From an uncultured Clostridia bacterium (lineage in GTDB: Bacteria > Bacillota > Clostridia > TANB77 > CAG-508), in NCBI GenBank assembly GCA_947627755.1, contig CANQXD010000013.1, positions 1 through 39,262 on the forward strand: a stretch of 39,262 nucleotides of DNA, written 5' to 3'. The notes below the pieces were generated by a model, which worked only from the letters and a program-made list of their open reading frames with translations, was not told where the DNA came from and ran no database searches. Position 1 is the stretch's first letter, and each line of letters opens with the position of its first letter. Shown piece after piece: positions 16,681 to 27,000 of the stretch. Made by a program: the position numbers and the translations under genes.

Positions 16681-17557
16681 TTATTTCCTCCCACATATTC
16701 ATTATAAGGTAGTCAATACACATATCATAATTGCTACTGGCTAACAATCTCTTTTTAGTTTGCTCTACATATTGAATGCAATTCCATTTTTCTTTTTCTT
16801 TTGTATGATATAAAACTACATTCATGTATTCTAATATTTCTAGTATTTTTTCTTTTTGCTCATATAGTATTTTTGCTTGCTTTAGGGCTGCAATTTTATC
16901 TTGCTTTCCTATTTTTTCTATTAATTCATCTACTTTTTCATAAATTTCTTTTTCTTCTTGCAGTTTAATTGCTTTATCAATGCTTCCTTCACTTTTAGAG
17001 ATTAATTCTTCTTTTAGTTCTATTTGCATTTGATTTTTCAGATATTCTTCTATTTTAATTTTTTCTATTGGTTCAAAAGAAACCTTCATACATCTTGATT
17101 TTATAGTGTTTAGTAATTTACTTTCATTTGCAGTTGTTAAAATAATTGTTGCATATTCTGGTGGTTCTTCTAATGTTTTTAATAAACAATTTTGAGCTTC
17201 TTTTGTCATTGTGTCGCTATCTATAATAATATAGACTTTTCTTTTAGATGTAATTGGCTTTTCTAATATTTTTTCTTGCATTTGTCGAATTTGCTCAATC
17301 TTTATGCTATTGTTTTCTGGCTTTATTTCATAAAAATCTGGATGGTTATGGTTATGATATTTTTGACAAGATAAGCAATTTTCTTCTTCCTCTTTTTCTA
17401 AGCATAAAAGTTTTCTTGCAAATTCTCTTGCAAATATGGTTTTTCCAATACCATCTATACCAGAGAATAAGTAACTATGTAAAATATGATTTTCACTAAT
17501 TGTTTTGTCTAAAAATGCTTTTACATTTTCATTTCCTACAATATTATTAAAGCTCAA
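16652..17557 (-). CDS. holB: DNA polymerase III delta' subunit
   Basis: HolB is the clamp-loader subunit that helps load the sliding clamp. The 301 residues have a Walker A loop GIDGIGKT (33-40), Cys residues of the zinc module (LLCLE and CLSCQKYH, about 52-68), the Walker B-like VYIIIDSDTMTKEAQNCLLKTLEEP region (described by its ends VYIIID and LLKTLEEP) and a sensor motif SRCMKVSF. The start codon is TTG at 17557, with AAGGAG nine nt upstream. It is preceded by lepB and overlaps ricT, forming an operon. Confidence 0.93.
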   Translation of the reverse strand: MSFNNIVGNENVKAFLDKTISENHILHSYLFSGIDGIGKTIFAREFARKLLCLEKEEEENCLSCQKYHNHNHPDFYEIKPENNSIKIEQIRQMQEKILEKPITSKRKVYIIIDSDTMTKEAQNCLLKTLEEPPEYATIILTTANESKLLNTIKSRCMKVSFEPIEKIKIEEYLKNQMQIELKEELISKSEGSIDKAIKLQEEKEIYEKVDELIEKIGKQDKIAALKQAKILYEQKEKILEILEYMNVVLYHTKEKEKWNCIQYVEQTKKRLLASSNYDMCIDYLIMNMWEEINEKYSRRSI

Positions 17558-17584
17558 GTTTGCTTACTCCTTTTCTCCTTTATA

Positions 17585-18205
17585 CTATACTTTTCCAAAT
17601 AGGTTAAATGGCCAAAAACGAATCCATACTTTACTTTCTATTTTTTCAACTGGAATACAACCAAATTTTCTACAATCCATACTATATTGCCTATTATCAC
17701 CCATAGCAAATATATAGCCTTCTGGCACAGTGAAATCTATTAGATTGGCATGGCTTGGTTCTGTAATTACTGTGTTTTCTAAATAGTCTTCTGGTAATTC
17801 TTCTCCATTAATATATACTTTTCCATTTTCTATTTTTACTTGCTCTCCTGGAAGCGCAATAACTCTTTTTATAAAACTTTTTTTACCTACTTCTAACACA
17901 TAGTATGTAAATTTGTTAAACCAACCCTGCTTTTCTTCATAAACTGCTTTTACGCCTAATGGTTCATCACTACTTGGTGCTTCAAAGGTTATAATGTCTC
18001 CTCTTTCTGGTATTTCATGAAAGGTTCTGGATAAACGATTTAAAATTAGTCTTTGATTTTGCTTTAATGTTGGAAACATAGAGGTTTGTTTTACTACTGT
18101 TGGAGTTCCTACGAAATAACGAATTAATAATGCAAGTACAATTGCAATCACAATGCAATAAATCCATTCTAAAATTTCTTTTGTTGTATTACTAATATGA
18201 AACAT
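17585..18205 (-). CDS. lepB: Type I signal peptidase
   Basis: Removes signal peptides from exported proteins at the outer face of the membrane. The 206 residues have one N-terminal membrane helix (about 10-32), the catalytic Ser in KQTSMFPTL (Ser 42), the catalytic Lys in FIKRVIALPGE (Lys 113) and the box E motif GDNRQYSMDCRKFG (GDN-x-x-x-S-x-D). This is the single-TM Gram-positive type. It has a perfect-spacing sigmaA promoter, and AAAGGAG precedes the start. It is the first gene of the unit with holB, ricT and ferredoxin. Confidence 0.95.
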   Translation of the reverse strand: MFHISNTTKEILEWIYCIVIAIVLALLIRYFVGTPTVVKQTSMFPTLKQNQRLILNRLSRTFHEIPERGDIITFEAPSSDEPLGVKAVYEEKQGWFNKFTYYVLEVGKKSFIKRVIALPGEQVKIENGKVYINGEELPEDYLENTVITEPSHANLIDFTVPEGYIFAMGDNRQYSMDCRKFGCIPVEKIESKVWIRFWPFNLFGKV

Positions 18206-18235
18206 TTTATTTTCTCTCCTTTTTTAATCTACTCT

Positions 18236-18264
18236 ATTATAATTCGTTTTTTCTTATTTTGCAA
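18236..18264 (-). promoter_or_regulatory. SigmaA promoter of lepB-holB-ricT-ferredoxin
   Basis: TTGCAA (18259-18264), 17 nt, TATAAT (18236-18241), 31 nt before the lepB start. Confidence 0.75.
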
Positions 18265-18342
18265 GACTACTATTTTTTATTTTAGTTTTCAACTACTTTT
18301 TAAAACTTTTACAAAAGTGAGATAAAATATTATAACTGAATT

Positions 18343-19788
18343 TTATTTTGTTGGTATACGTATAACGACTTCTGTACCTTTTCCTTTTTCGCTTTTTATA
18401 TCTATGCTTCCTTTATTTTGGTCTAGAATTTCTTTAGCAATAGATAGTCCAAGACCTGTTCCCCCCATTTCTCTAGTACGTGCCTTATCTACACGATAAA
18501 AACGATCAAAAATGCGGTTTAAATCCTCCTCTGGAATGCCAATTCCGTTATCTATTACTTTAATATAGGCATCATTATATACAAAACCTACATATATTTT
18601 TATATTTCCTCCATCTGGCGTATATTTGATGCTGTTGGTCATAATATTTAATACTACTCTTTCAATTCCGTCTTTATCTGCTTTTACTGGTGGTACATTA
18701 GCAGTTACAAAACACTCTACTTGATGCTGTTTTTTATCTATTTCTAATTGTAATTTTTCTTGACATTTCTTTACTAATTCGCCTAAATCAAATTCACTTG
18801 CTTCTTTCTTAACTTTATTGCTATCATAGCGGGATAAAATTAGTAAGTCAGTAACTAATTTTGCCATTCTTCTTGCTTCTGATGCTATGACATTTAAAAA
18901 TTTATCTTTTGTTTCTTTGTCATATTCTCCTTCTAGCAAAGTATCTGCATAGCCCATTATAGAGGTGATTGGAGTTTTTAATTCGTGTGATACATCTGCT
19001 ACGAATTCTTTTCTCATATTGTCTAGTTTTACGTGTTCTGTAATATCTTGTATTACTACAATAATACCAGATGGTCTGTCCTTTTCATCTTTAAATGAAG
19101 CAAAGAAGATATTTAAGTATTTATCTTCTACTTGTGCTCTTTGTTCAGAAGAAGTCCAATTTTCTAAATAAATTGTTTTTTCCAAGTTAACATCAATATT
19201 GATTTTACTAAATATTTTTTCAAATGTGTTATCTTTCTGTGTTAATTGCAATAAATCAGTTGCTGCTGGATTAATGTGCATAATATTGCCATCCATATCA
19301 AAGGCAATGACCCCATCTGTCATGTGAAGTAAAATAGTTTCAATTTGATTTTTTTGACGATTTACTTCTTTTAAATTTTCTTGTAATTCATGAGTCATAA
19401 TGTTAAATGCATTTGTTAATTCATCAGTTTGGCTCTTCCTTTTTCCCTCTTCTATATAATCTAACATTACATTTTCGCCCGCTGTAATTTTAGGAACACG
19501 ATTAATTAATTTTGTAATTGGATCCACTACTACTTTTGCTACGAATATTCCAATTAAAATACAAATAAGTCCAAATACTAAAATTAAAATAATGGTAACA
19601 GCTTTAATACTTTCTATTTGTCTTAAAAATAATTCTTCTATTTGCTGTAGTTGTTCTTCGGTTTGCACAATTGAAGATAAGTCTATATTTTGTAAATAAA
19701 AAATAGATACTGCTGCCATTGCAGTAATTAAAAAAATTCCCAAAATACTAAATAATAATATAATTTTTAATTGCACATTTTTTATCAT
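18343..19788 (-). CDS. Sensor histidine kinase, WalK/PhoR type
   Basis: A 481-residue membrane kinase. Two membrane segments (about 8-30 and 62-88) enclose a short extracytoplasmic loop of about 35 residues, followed by HAMP (about 88-140), PAS (about 148-250), HisKA with the phospho-acceptor His 268 (VSHELKTPITS) and an ATPase domain with N box NIMTNSIKY, G1 DNGIGIP, F box FDRFYRVD and G2 GGTGLGLSIA. The layout fits WalK and PhoR; the extracellular loop is much shorter than the Bacillus WalK sensor domain, so the specific signal is not known. It follows its response regulator with a 60-nt spacer carrying a strong hairpin. Confidence 0.9.
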   Translation of the reverse strand: MIKNVQLKIILLFSILGIFLITAMAAVSIFYLQNIDLSSIVQTEEQLQQIEELFLRQIESIKAVTIILILVFGLICILIGIFVAKVVVDPITKLINRVPKITAGENVMLDYIEEGKRKSQTDELTNAFNIMTHELQENLKEVNRQKNQIETILLHMTDGVIAFDMDGNIMHINPAATDLLQLTQKDNTFEKIFSKINIDVNLEKTIYLENWTSSEQRAQVEDKYLNIFFASFKDEKDRPSGIIVVIQDITEHVKLDNMRKEFVADVSHELKTPITSIMGYADTLLEGEYDKETKDKFLNVIASEARRMAKLVTDLLILSRYDSNKVKKEASEFDLGELVKKCQEKLQLEIDKKQHQVECFVTANVPPVKADKDGIERVVLNIMTNSIKYTPDGGNIKIYVGFVYNDAYIKVIDNGIGIPEEDLNRIFDRFYRVDKARTREMGGTGLGLSIAKEILDQNKGSIDIKSEKGKGTEVVIRIPTK

Positions 19789-19810
19789 TATATTTTCTCC
19801 TTATGGAAAA

Positions 19811-19837
19811 TGCACAAAAGGATTTTCCTTTTGTGCA
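19811..19837 (-). terminator. Hairpin between response regulator and kinase genes
   Basis: A perfect 12-bp stem (19811-19822 with 19826-19837) with a 3-nt loop, followed on the minus strand by TTTT. It lies within the 60-nt spacer. A partial terminator here would make the regulator more abundant than the kinase; it could also be an mRNA processing or stability element. Confidence 0.65.
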
Positions 19838-19848
19838 CCCTTATTTTT

Positions 19849-20574
19849 TTATTTTGATGCGATATAATATCCAACGCCTCTTTTTGTAATTAAGATTTTA
19901 GGATTTGAAGTATCTTTTTCTATTTTTTCACGAATTCTTCTTACTGTAACATCTACTGTACGAATATCTCCATAATATTCATAACCCCATACCTTTTCTA
20001 ATAGAGTTTCTCTTGTAACTACTTGTCCCGGTTGGTTTGCTAAATATCTTAGTACTTCAAACTCTCTTAACGTTAAATCAATTACTTCTCCACGCACTTT
20101 TACTTCAAATTTATTTAAGTCTAGTGTTAAATCTCCTATACTAATAATATTAGCTTCTGTTTTTGAATCTCCATCTTCTATTTGTTTTTCACTTATTTCT
20201 GCTTTTCTTAAATTTGCTTTTACTCTTGCTACTAATTCTCTTACACTGAAAGGCTTTGTAATATAATCATCTGCTCCTAATTCTAAACCTAATATTTTAT
20301 CAATTTCTTCATCCTTTGCTGAAATCATAAGGATAGGAATGTTTAATGTTTGCCTTATTCTTTTACATACTGTAAGCCCATCTATTTTTGGAAGCATAAT
20401 ATCTAGTAAAACTAGATTTGGTTTTTGCTCTAATGCAATGCGTACTGCTTCTTCTCCATCATTAGCTTCTAACGTATTATATCCTTCTTTTTGCAAATTA
20501 TAAACTAGCATTTCTACTATTGTTTTTTCATCATCTACAATAAGAATTGTTTTTTTCTCTAAATTTTCTTCCAT
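19849..20574 (-). CDS. OmpR-family response regulator, WalR/PhoB type
   Basis: A 241-residue DNA-binding response regulator. The receiver domain (8-122) has the acidic pair DDE (14-16), the phospho-acceptor Asp 58 (LVLLDIMLP), a Ser at the Thr position (MISAKDE) and Lys in KPFSV. The C-terminal winged helix (about 148-240) has LTLREFEVLRYLANQPGQVV and the VDVTVRRIREKIE recognition helix. WalR and PhoP-type regulators look alike at this level; the partner kinase with HAMP and PAS is consistent with either. It has its own sigmaA promoter. An RR-first order is normal for walRK. Confidence 0.93.
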   Translation of the reverse strand: MEENLEKKTILIVDDEKTIVEMLVYNLQKEGYNTLEANDGEEAVRIALEQKPNLVLLDIMLPKIDGLTVCKRIRQTLNIPILMISAKDEEIDKILGLELGADDYITKPFSVRELVARVKANLRKAEISEKQIEDGDSKTEANIISIGDLTLDLNKFEVKVRGEVIDLTLREFEVLRYLANQPGQVVTRETLLEKVWGYEYYGDIRTVDVTVRRIREKIEKDTSNPKILITKRGVGYYIASK

Positions 20575-20605
20575 AGAAAATCCGCCTTTCTTTTCTTTCC
20601 ATTTA

Positions 20606-20634
20606 GTTATATCATAATCTTTTTATTTGTACAA
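20606..20634 (-). promoter_or_regulatory. SigmaA promoter of the response regulator gene
   Basis: TTGTAC (20629-20634), 17 nt, TATAAC (20606-20611), 31 nt before the start codon. Confidence 0.65.
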
Positions 20635-20689
20635 GAGTTTTTCTATACTTTTTTTGCTTTTTAATATTCTTATATAATAAAATTATAAA

Positions 20690-20710
20690 AAGAAGGCTTA
20701 GCGCCTTCTT
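20690..20710 (-). terminator. Terminator overlapping the stop codon of the 88-residue gene
   Basis: A perfect 8-bp stem (AAGAAGGC with GCCTTCTT) with a 5-nt loop holding the TAA stop of the gene. A T-run follows on the minus strand. The layout is the same as at 1148-1184. Confidence 0.8.
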
Positions 20711-20964
20711 AATTTTTTGTGGAGTCTTTTAATTAAAAACTTGGCTCCGTATGTTGCCAAGTATATGGCAGAGATAGCAAGTGCAAAGAGCACTACATAC
20801 AGGAAATACCGCAATAACTGTCTTCCAAATATATAGTTCTTCCCTACATATACAGGAAGGAAGGTTGTGGACAACCACATCTTTGCAATAGCAAAGATAG
20901 ATAATCCGGCGGTAATCATACCTACTACTACATATACAAGAGCCTTGATGTCATTTTTTTTCAT
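20698..20964 (-). CDS. Unknown 88-residue membrane protein
   Basis: I do not recognise the family. Two hydrophobic segments (about 8-30 and 53-75) are joined by a short loop, with a strongly basic C-terminal tail (KRLHKKLRRR), so both ends are probably cytoplasmic. It has a strong sigmaA promoter, a good Shine-Dalgarno (AAAGGAG) and a tight terminator. Its codons include CTC, CTG, AGG, CGC and an in-frame CGG (codon 52, 20809-20811), unlike the neighbours. The local heptamer TTG CGG T is the same as at the comEC frameshift site. A +1 shift here would give a short tail and a stop, removing the second membrane segment. I infer recent acquisition. Confidence 0.7.
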   Translation of the reverse strand: MKKNDIKALVYVVVGMITAGLSIFAIAKMWLSTTFLPVYVGKNYIFGRQLLRYFLYVVLFALAISAIYLATYGAKFLIKRLHKKLRRR

Positions 20965-21008
20965 ATTGTAATCTCCTTTTCTACATGTTCTATTTAGAAA
21001 CTACTTAT

Positions 21009-21037
21009 ATTATAGCATATTTTGTACCTATTTGCAA
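21009..21037 (-). promoter_or_regulatory. SigmaA promoter of the 88-residue gene
   Basis: TTGCAA (21032-21037), 17 nt, TATAAT (21009-21014). It abuts the 3' end of the glucan synthase gene (stop at 21041). Confidence 0.75.
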
Positions 21038-21040
21038 ATT

Positions 21041-24000
21041 TTACAAGTAAACTTCTATTAGATTTACTCTTCCATTATCTACTAAATGAACTTTCTTTTC
21101 TTCGATTACCTCTCCATTTACAAGCATTGTTTCTACTCCTGTGTTTTTTGCATTTGGATTTTTTACATCTATATTATAAATTGTATTTTTGTATTTGTAA
21201 TGAATTTTGTATTCTTTCCATATTGAAGGAATGCATGGATTAAGTGATAAATATCCCTTTTCTATGGTAAGTCCTAAAATATAATGAAGTCCGGCTTCAT
21301 ACATCCAAGATGATGATCCTGTGTACCAAGTCCATCCACCTCTTCCTGCTAAATTGCCTTGTCCATAAATGTCTGCTGCTACTACATAAGGTTCTACTTT
21401 ATATTTTAAAGCTGCTTCTTTTGTTCTTGAATGTTCAATTGGGTTTATCATACGGAAGTATTCTAATGCTTTATCTCCAAAACCTAATATAGCTTCTGCC
21501 ATAATAGCCCAAATAGCTGCATGTGTGTATTGTCCTCCATTTTCTCTGGTTCCTGGTAAATATGCTTTTATATAACCTGGGTCTAAATTACTTTTTTCAA
21601 ATGGAGGGTCTAACAATTTAATGATTCCATTTTCTTTATCTACTAAATGATTTTCTAAACTTTCTATTGAAATATATTTTTTGTCATTGTCTCCTGCTCC
21701 TGAAATGGTAGCCCAACTTTGTGCAATGCCGTCTATTTTACATTCTTCATTTTGAATTGTTCCTAATTGCTCCCCTGTATCCATGAAGGCTCTTTTATAC
21801 CATCTTCCGTCCCATGCATTGGTGTTTAGCGCTTTTTTTAATGTTTGCATGATTTCTTGATATTTTACTATTTTGTTTTGTAAATCTTTAATTCTTTCAG
21901 TTATATTTTTCTTTTGCTCTGTATCTAATGCTTCATTTTTATTTTCATTTTCTTTAGTTTGCGTTGCTTCATTATTATATTCACTTTCTTGTATTTTTAG
22001 CTTTTGGACTTTTTCCTCACAAATAGGAATCCATTTTTTTAAAATATCATATAAGAAGAAACCAAGCCATACACTTTCTCCTTTTCCTTTGTTTCCTACT
22101 TTGCTAAAACCATCGTTCCAGTCTCCAGAACCAATTTTAGGAAGGTTATTTTCTCCAAATACAAAGGATTTTTCAAGTGCTCTTTCACAATGTTCAAAAA
22201 TACTGGCTTTTTCTTTTGAAGCCTCATATACATCATAATTTTCATCTATTCCGCTTTCTAGCATAGCTCCTTGTAAGAAACTGGTTTCGATATCTAAAAT
22301 AGAGGTATCATTTGTAAAATTGATATAGTCCTCGACTAGATAAACTAGCCATAATAAATCGTCTGAAAAACGAGTTCTAATACCTCTTGAGGTTTCTTCA
22401 TGCCACCAGTGTTCAACATCTCCTTCTATAAATTGATGCTCACTATGCTTAATAATTTGCTTTTTCATAAGAGAACTATCAAAATATTTTACACAAATGG
22501 TGTCTTGCAATTGGTCTCTAAATCCATAGGCTCCTCCTGATTGGTAAAATGCTGACCTTGCATACAACCTACTTGTAATTGTTTGGTAAATAAGCCACCC
22601 ATTCATTAAAATATCAAAGGATTTCATTGGTGTTTCAACTTGTACTTTTCCTAATAGGTCTTGCCAATATTTTTTAACTTCTTCTAATTCTGTTTGTACA
22701 TTCGCAATTTTGCTATATTGGTAGGCTTTGTCTTGACAATCTAATAAATTTTTTTGTGCTCCTAATACAAAGGAAATTTCTTTTGCTTGATATGCTTCTA
22801 GTTCTATTTGCATTTCTAGAGCAATAATTGCCTCTTTTCCAAGTGAATCTTCTTTATTTAGTTGAACTTTTTTTAGTCCTTCTGGACTACTTAAATTTCC
22901 TTTTCCAAAGAAGAATTCTTTACTTCCTGTATATGAAATAATTTTTTCACTACTTGTTACATATATTTTTTCATCAAAATCTACATTTGTTTTATTTTCT
23001 AAACATATCATATTGGCATTTTCGTAAAATTTGAGTTTCATATTTTCTTTTGTTTTTTCTTCATCTTCCCCTAAAACTGGCTTAATATAATAAATTAAAT
23101 TTATCTTTTTTCTTTTTGGTTCTAAATTTTTCAATTCTAATAGAGAAATTTTCGCTTCTTCTTTTCTTGGCACAAATATAGTTACTTTTTGCTTTATTTG
23201 CTCACTTTCATGTTCATATATGCTATAACCAAATCCATATTTAACATTGTAATCTTTGCTATCTGGCATTGGATTTAAGCCTAATGACCATGTTTTTAAT
23301 GTTTCTGCATCTTGCAAATAAATTACTTCAGAAGGAATGTCTAAGACTTGGTTATTGGACCAACTTGATATTCTATTTAATCTGCTATTTTTGCTCCAAG
23401 TGAAACCTCCCATGCTATCTGTTACCAACGTTCCAAATGTTTCATTTGCCATTATATGACTCCATACAGTTGGCAGTCGATTTTCTTTATTTATAGCTAA
23501 ATGATATTCTTTGCCATCTGCAGAAAATCCTCCATATTCATTTTCATAGTGAAGTGTATCTTTTGGAAGAACTGGCTTTCCAATCTTCTCTTCATAAGGC
23601 ATAGTAGGTAAAATTGCTACTTTTTCTCCAATTTGTATTTCTTCCTCTAAATACTCTTCTTTTAAGTCTTTTAATTGTCTAATAAGTGGCCCTTTTTTCG
23701 TATCTAAAACAAATTTTGCATAAAACTCAATTGCGCTGCTGTCTTCTTGGTCTAAGATAAATATGCCACCTCCTGCTGCATTTTGCAAATAACCTAAATT
23801 GACATTTAAAATACTATTTAAAATGCTTTCTTTTGTATATTTTTCATAACTATTTGGCTCTTCATTTAAAATAACTAGGTCTATAGCAATATTTTTTAGT
23901 CTAAAGAATTCGAAGGCTTTTAACACATCTTCTAAAATTTTTGCTTCGTTGCTTTGCCTCATTTTTACTAATAGAATTGGATAATCTCCAGAAATACCAT

Positions 24001-27000
24001 ACTGCCATAAATCACTTTGAGGATATTTTTTATCTTCCAAATTTTTTCGATATTTGCTTCTTAATGGGTTTGTAAATAGAAGGTATCCAAGTAATTCTTG
24101 ATATGCTTCAATTTGCTTTGCATTTAGCCTTAAATATCTTGCTTCTGTATCTGCTTTAGCAATGCTTAACGCAAAGGCTTGTTTTATTTTTTCTTCATTT
24201 TGATATTCTTTTACATTTTGCACTGCTTCTTCTTTATCTTCTGATATACTTAGTAGAAGGTTAAAAGAAGCCTTTTGCTCTGGATGCAATAGAATCGTTC
24301 TTTTTAATGCAAGCATTGGATCTACTGTTCCTTGTATTTTTTTTGAAAAAGGTTTTGAGGTTTCTACCATAACGGGTAAACCTAAATTTCCTCTTCCTTG
24401 GAATTTTTCTTTGTCTATTTCATATTCTAATTCTCCAATAGTAGTATCTTCTGTAACTAAAGAGACTGCTAAATAAATTCCTTTTTTTCCATCTTCTCTA
24501 TCTTTTCTTTTGAATACAAATATATTGTTTTCTTCGTCATATTCTATTGTTAAAAATAAATTTTGGAAAGCGGGGTGGCTACGGTCTGCTGCTAATGTTG
24601 TTAATGATGGCTCTAGGCTTGATGTTATTTCAATTGTTTCATCTTCTAACCCCTGATTTTTTAATTCTACCCTTCGTATTTCTACTCTTTTTTCTGGACT
24701 AATTGTAACTTTCATTTGTGTTTCTATAGAACCATCAATTCTTTTAATTTTAGTAGCATCTTCTGAAAATATTACTTCTTGTTTATCTGGTTTAGTTAAA
24801 TATGACATAGTGTTGGCTGTCCAAATACGCTTATTTTTAATGTTTTTAAAGTAAAAAAAGATTCCTTGTTCTTCTTGTGAAGTAGAAAAATACCTATTTA
24901 CCAAGTAATTTTTGTATTTGCTATAACCTCTTCCTCTTTGGTCCATTACAATTGTATAATCGTCACTTGCTAATACGTTAAATGCAAGCAATTTGCTCTT
25001 TTCTTTTGTATAGACTCTTTGTGCATAATTTTCGTAATCTTGATACGTGATTTTTACTGGTTTTAGTTTTTCTTCTTTTGTAATAATTCTTTTTTCTGGC
25101 ATAGTTTCTTGTAGTAGAATTTGCGTTGCTTCTATTTCTGGATTGCTAGAAAATCTTTTTTGCAAGATATTGTTCTTTAACAAATTGTTAATGGATAATA
25201 AAATAAGAGCTTGGTGATGTGCCATATAAGTTTTTACAATTGCTTTTCTTTCGCCCTTTGGCATACGAATTGGTGTATAATCAATAGATTCGTAAAAGCC
25301 ATACTTTTGGTTCATTCCAAGAGTATCTAATTCTTTCATGTTTTTTAGAACTTCTTTTGGCATTCTAGTTAATGCCATAATAGATGCATAACTTGCAACT
25401 ACCGTATCTTCTTCTAGCCCTCTTTTTAAACCAAGCCATGGAATTCCAATTGCTTTATATTGGTAATTCTGGTTTAAGTCTTTTAGGTTAAAAGCTGTTT
25501 CTGAAAAGCCCCAAGGAATTCCAAGTTTTTTGGCATATTCTTTTTGAAGCATAAGCATAAATTCACAAGATTCATCAAGTAAACTTGCTTTTTCACTTTT
25601 CATAGTAATATTGGGCATTAAATATTCAAAAGCTGTTCCTGACCAAGATATAAGCCCATTATAGCCATTCATTTGTGTTAGAGTTCTACTTAAATGATTC
25701 CAATGCTTTGCAGGAACATCCTTTTTACTAATTGCAACTATACTTGCTTGTCTTGCCTCTGATGCCAATAAATCGTAGTAAGAATCCGTTAATTTATTTT
25801 CTTCTATATTAAATCCAATGGAAAAAAGTTCTTTTTCTTCATCATATAATTTGGTGAAATCAGCATTTGCTATTGGAATTTCTTGCGTTGGCTTTCCTGA
25901 CCAAGTAGGAATAAGCTCTAGCAATTCCTGTTTTTTTGCTTCTTCTATCTTTTGTGCCTCTTTTGTTTCTTGTGCTTTTTCTACTTGGATTGTTCCATTT
26001 TCTAATTGTTCTTTTATTTCTTCATAAAAGGCTTTTAATACATACACATAACCCACAAAATTTCCACTATCTACAGTAGAAATATAGCGTGGATGTAATG
26101 GTTCTAATGTTTTGATGTTATACCAATTATATAAATGTCCATGCCACTTTGGAAGTATGTCAATAGTAGTAACTATTTTGTTTAGTCTTTTTAAGGTATC
26201 TTCTAAATTTTCATAACCCAAATCATAACTTGAAATAGTGCTTAATAATGCAAGTCCAATATTTGTAGAAGAAGTGCGGTCTACGAAGGCCTGCTTTCTG
26301 TCTTCTTGATAGTTGTCTGGTGGTAAATAATGATTTTCTTCTGTCATAGAATCTTTAAAAAATTGCCATGTTTTTCTTCCTATTTCTAGCAGATATTCTT
26401 TATCTTTTTTGCTAATTTCCTGTTTTTCTTCTATTTGTTTTTTACTAATATACCAATAAACAGCTGGGCTAATTAGCCACAAAATAGAAAGTAAAAGTAC
26501 AAAGAAACTAATCATTTTGCTTGGAAATACAAGACTATATAAAATTCCTAAAAGTCCAAATATCACGTTAGAAATCATACTCTTATAGTAGGAAAATATA
26601 TCATTTTTTGCTAATTTTTCCGCTTCTTCTGCTGTTGTCCATTCTAAAAGATGTTTTTTACTAACAGTAAGCCTATAAATCGTTTTACAGATAGATTTTA
26701 AAGAATATATGGCTTTATCAGGAAGAGCCATAATTGTTAAAATTCCTCTTTCCATACTGGCTACCCACGATGGAATACGCTGGTAAAATGTCTTTTGATA
26801 ACTTTGTCCTTCTTTTTTATATACAATTCTGCTAATCCAGTCTAATAAAGTAGGTATTAATAAAGAAATAGTAAGCAAAAGTAAAGTACCTGCTGTTTTT
26901 ATTGGAAGAAAAAAATGAAATATAAAAATGTATAAAAAACTAAGCAAAGTCATAATTGGCGTTAGCGCACGAATAAGGTTGTCTATAATTTTATATCGCG

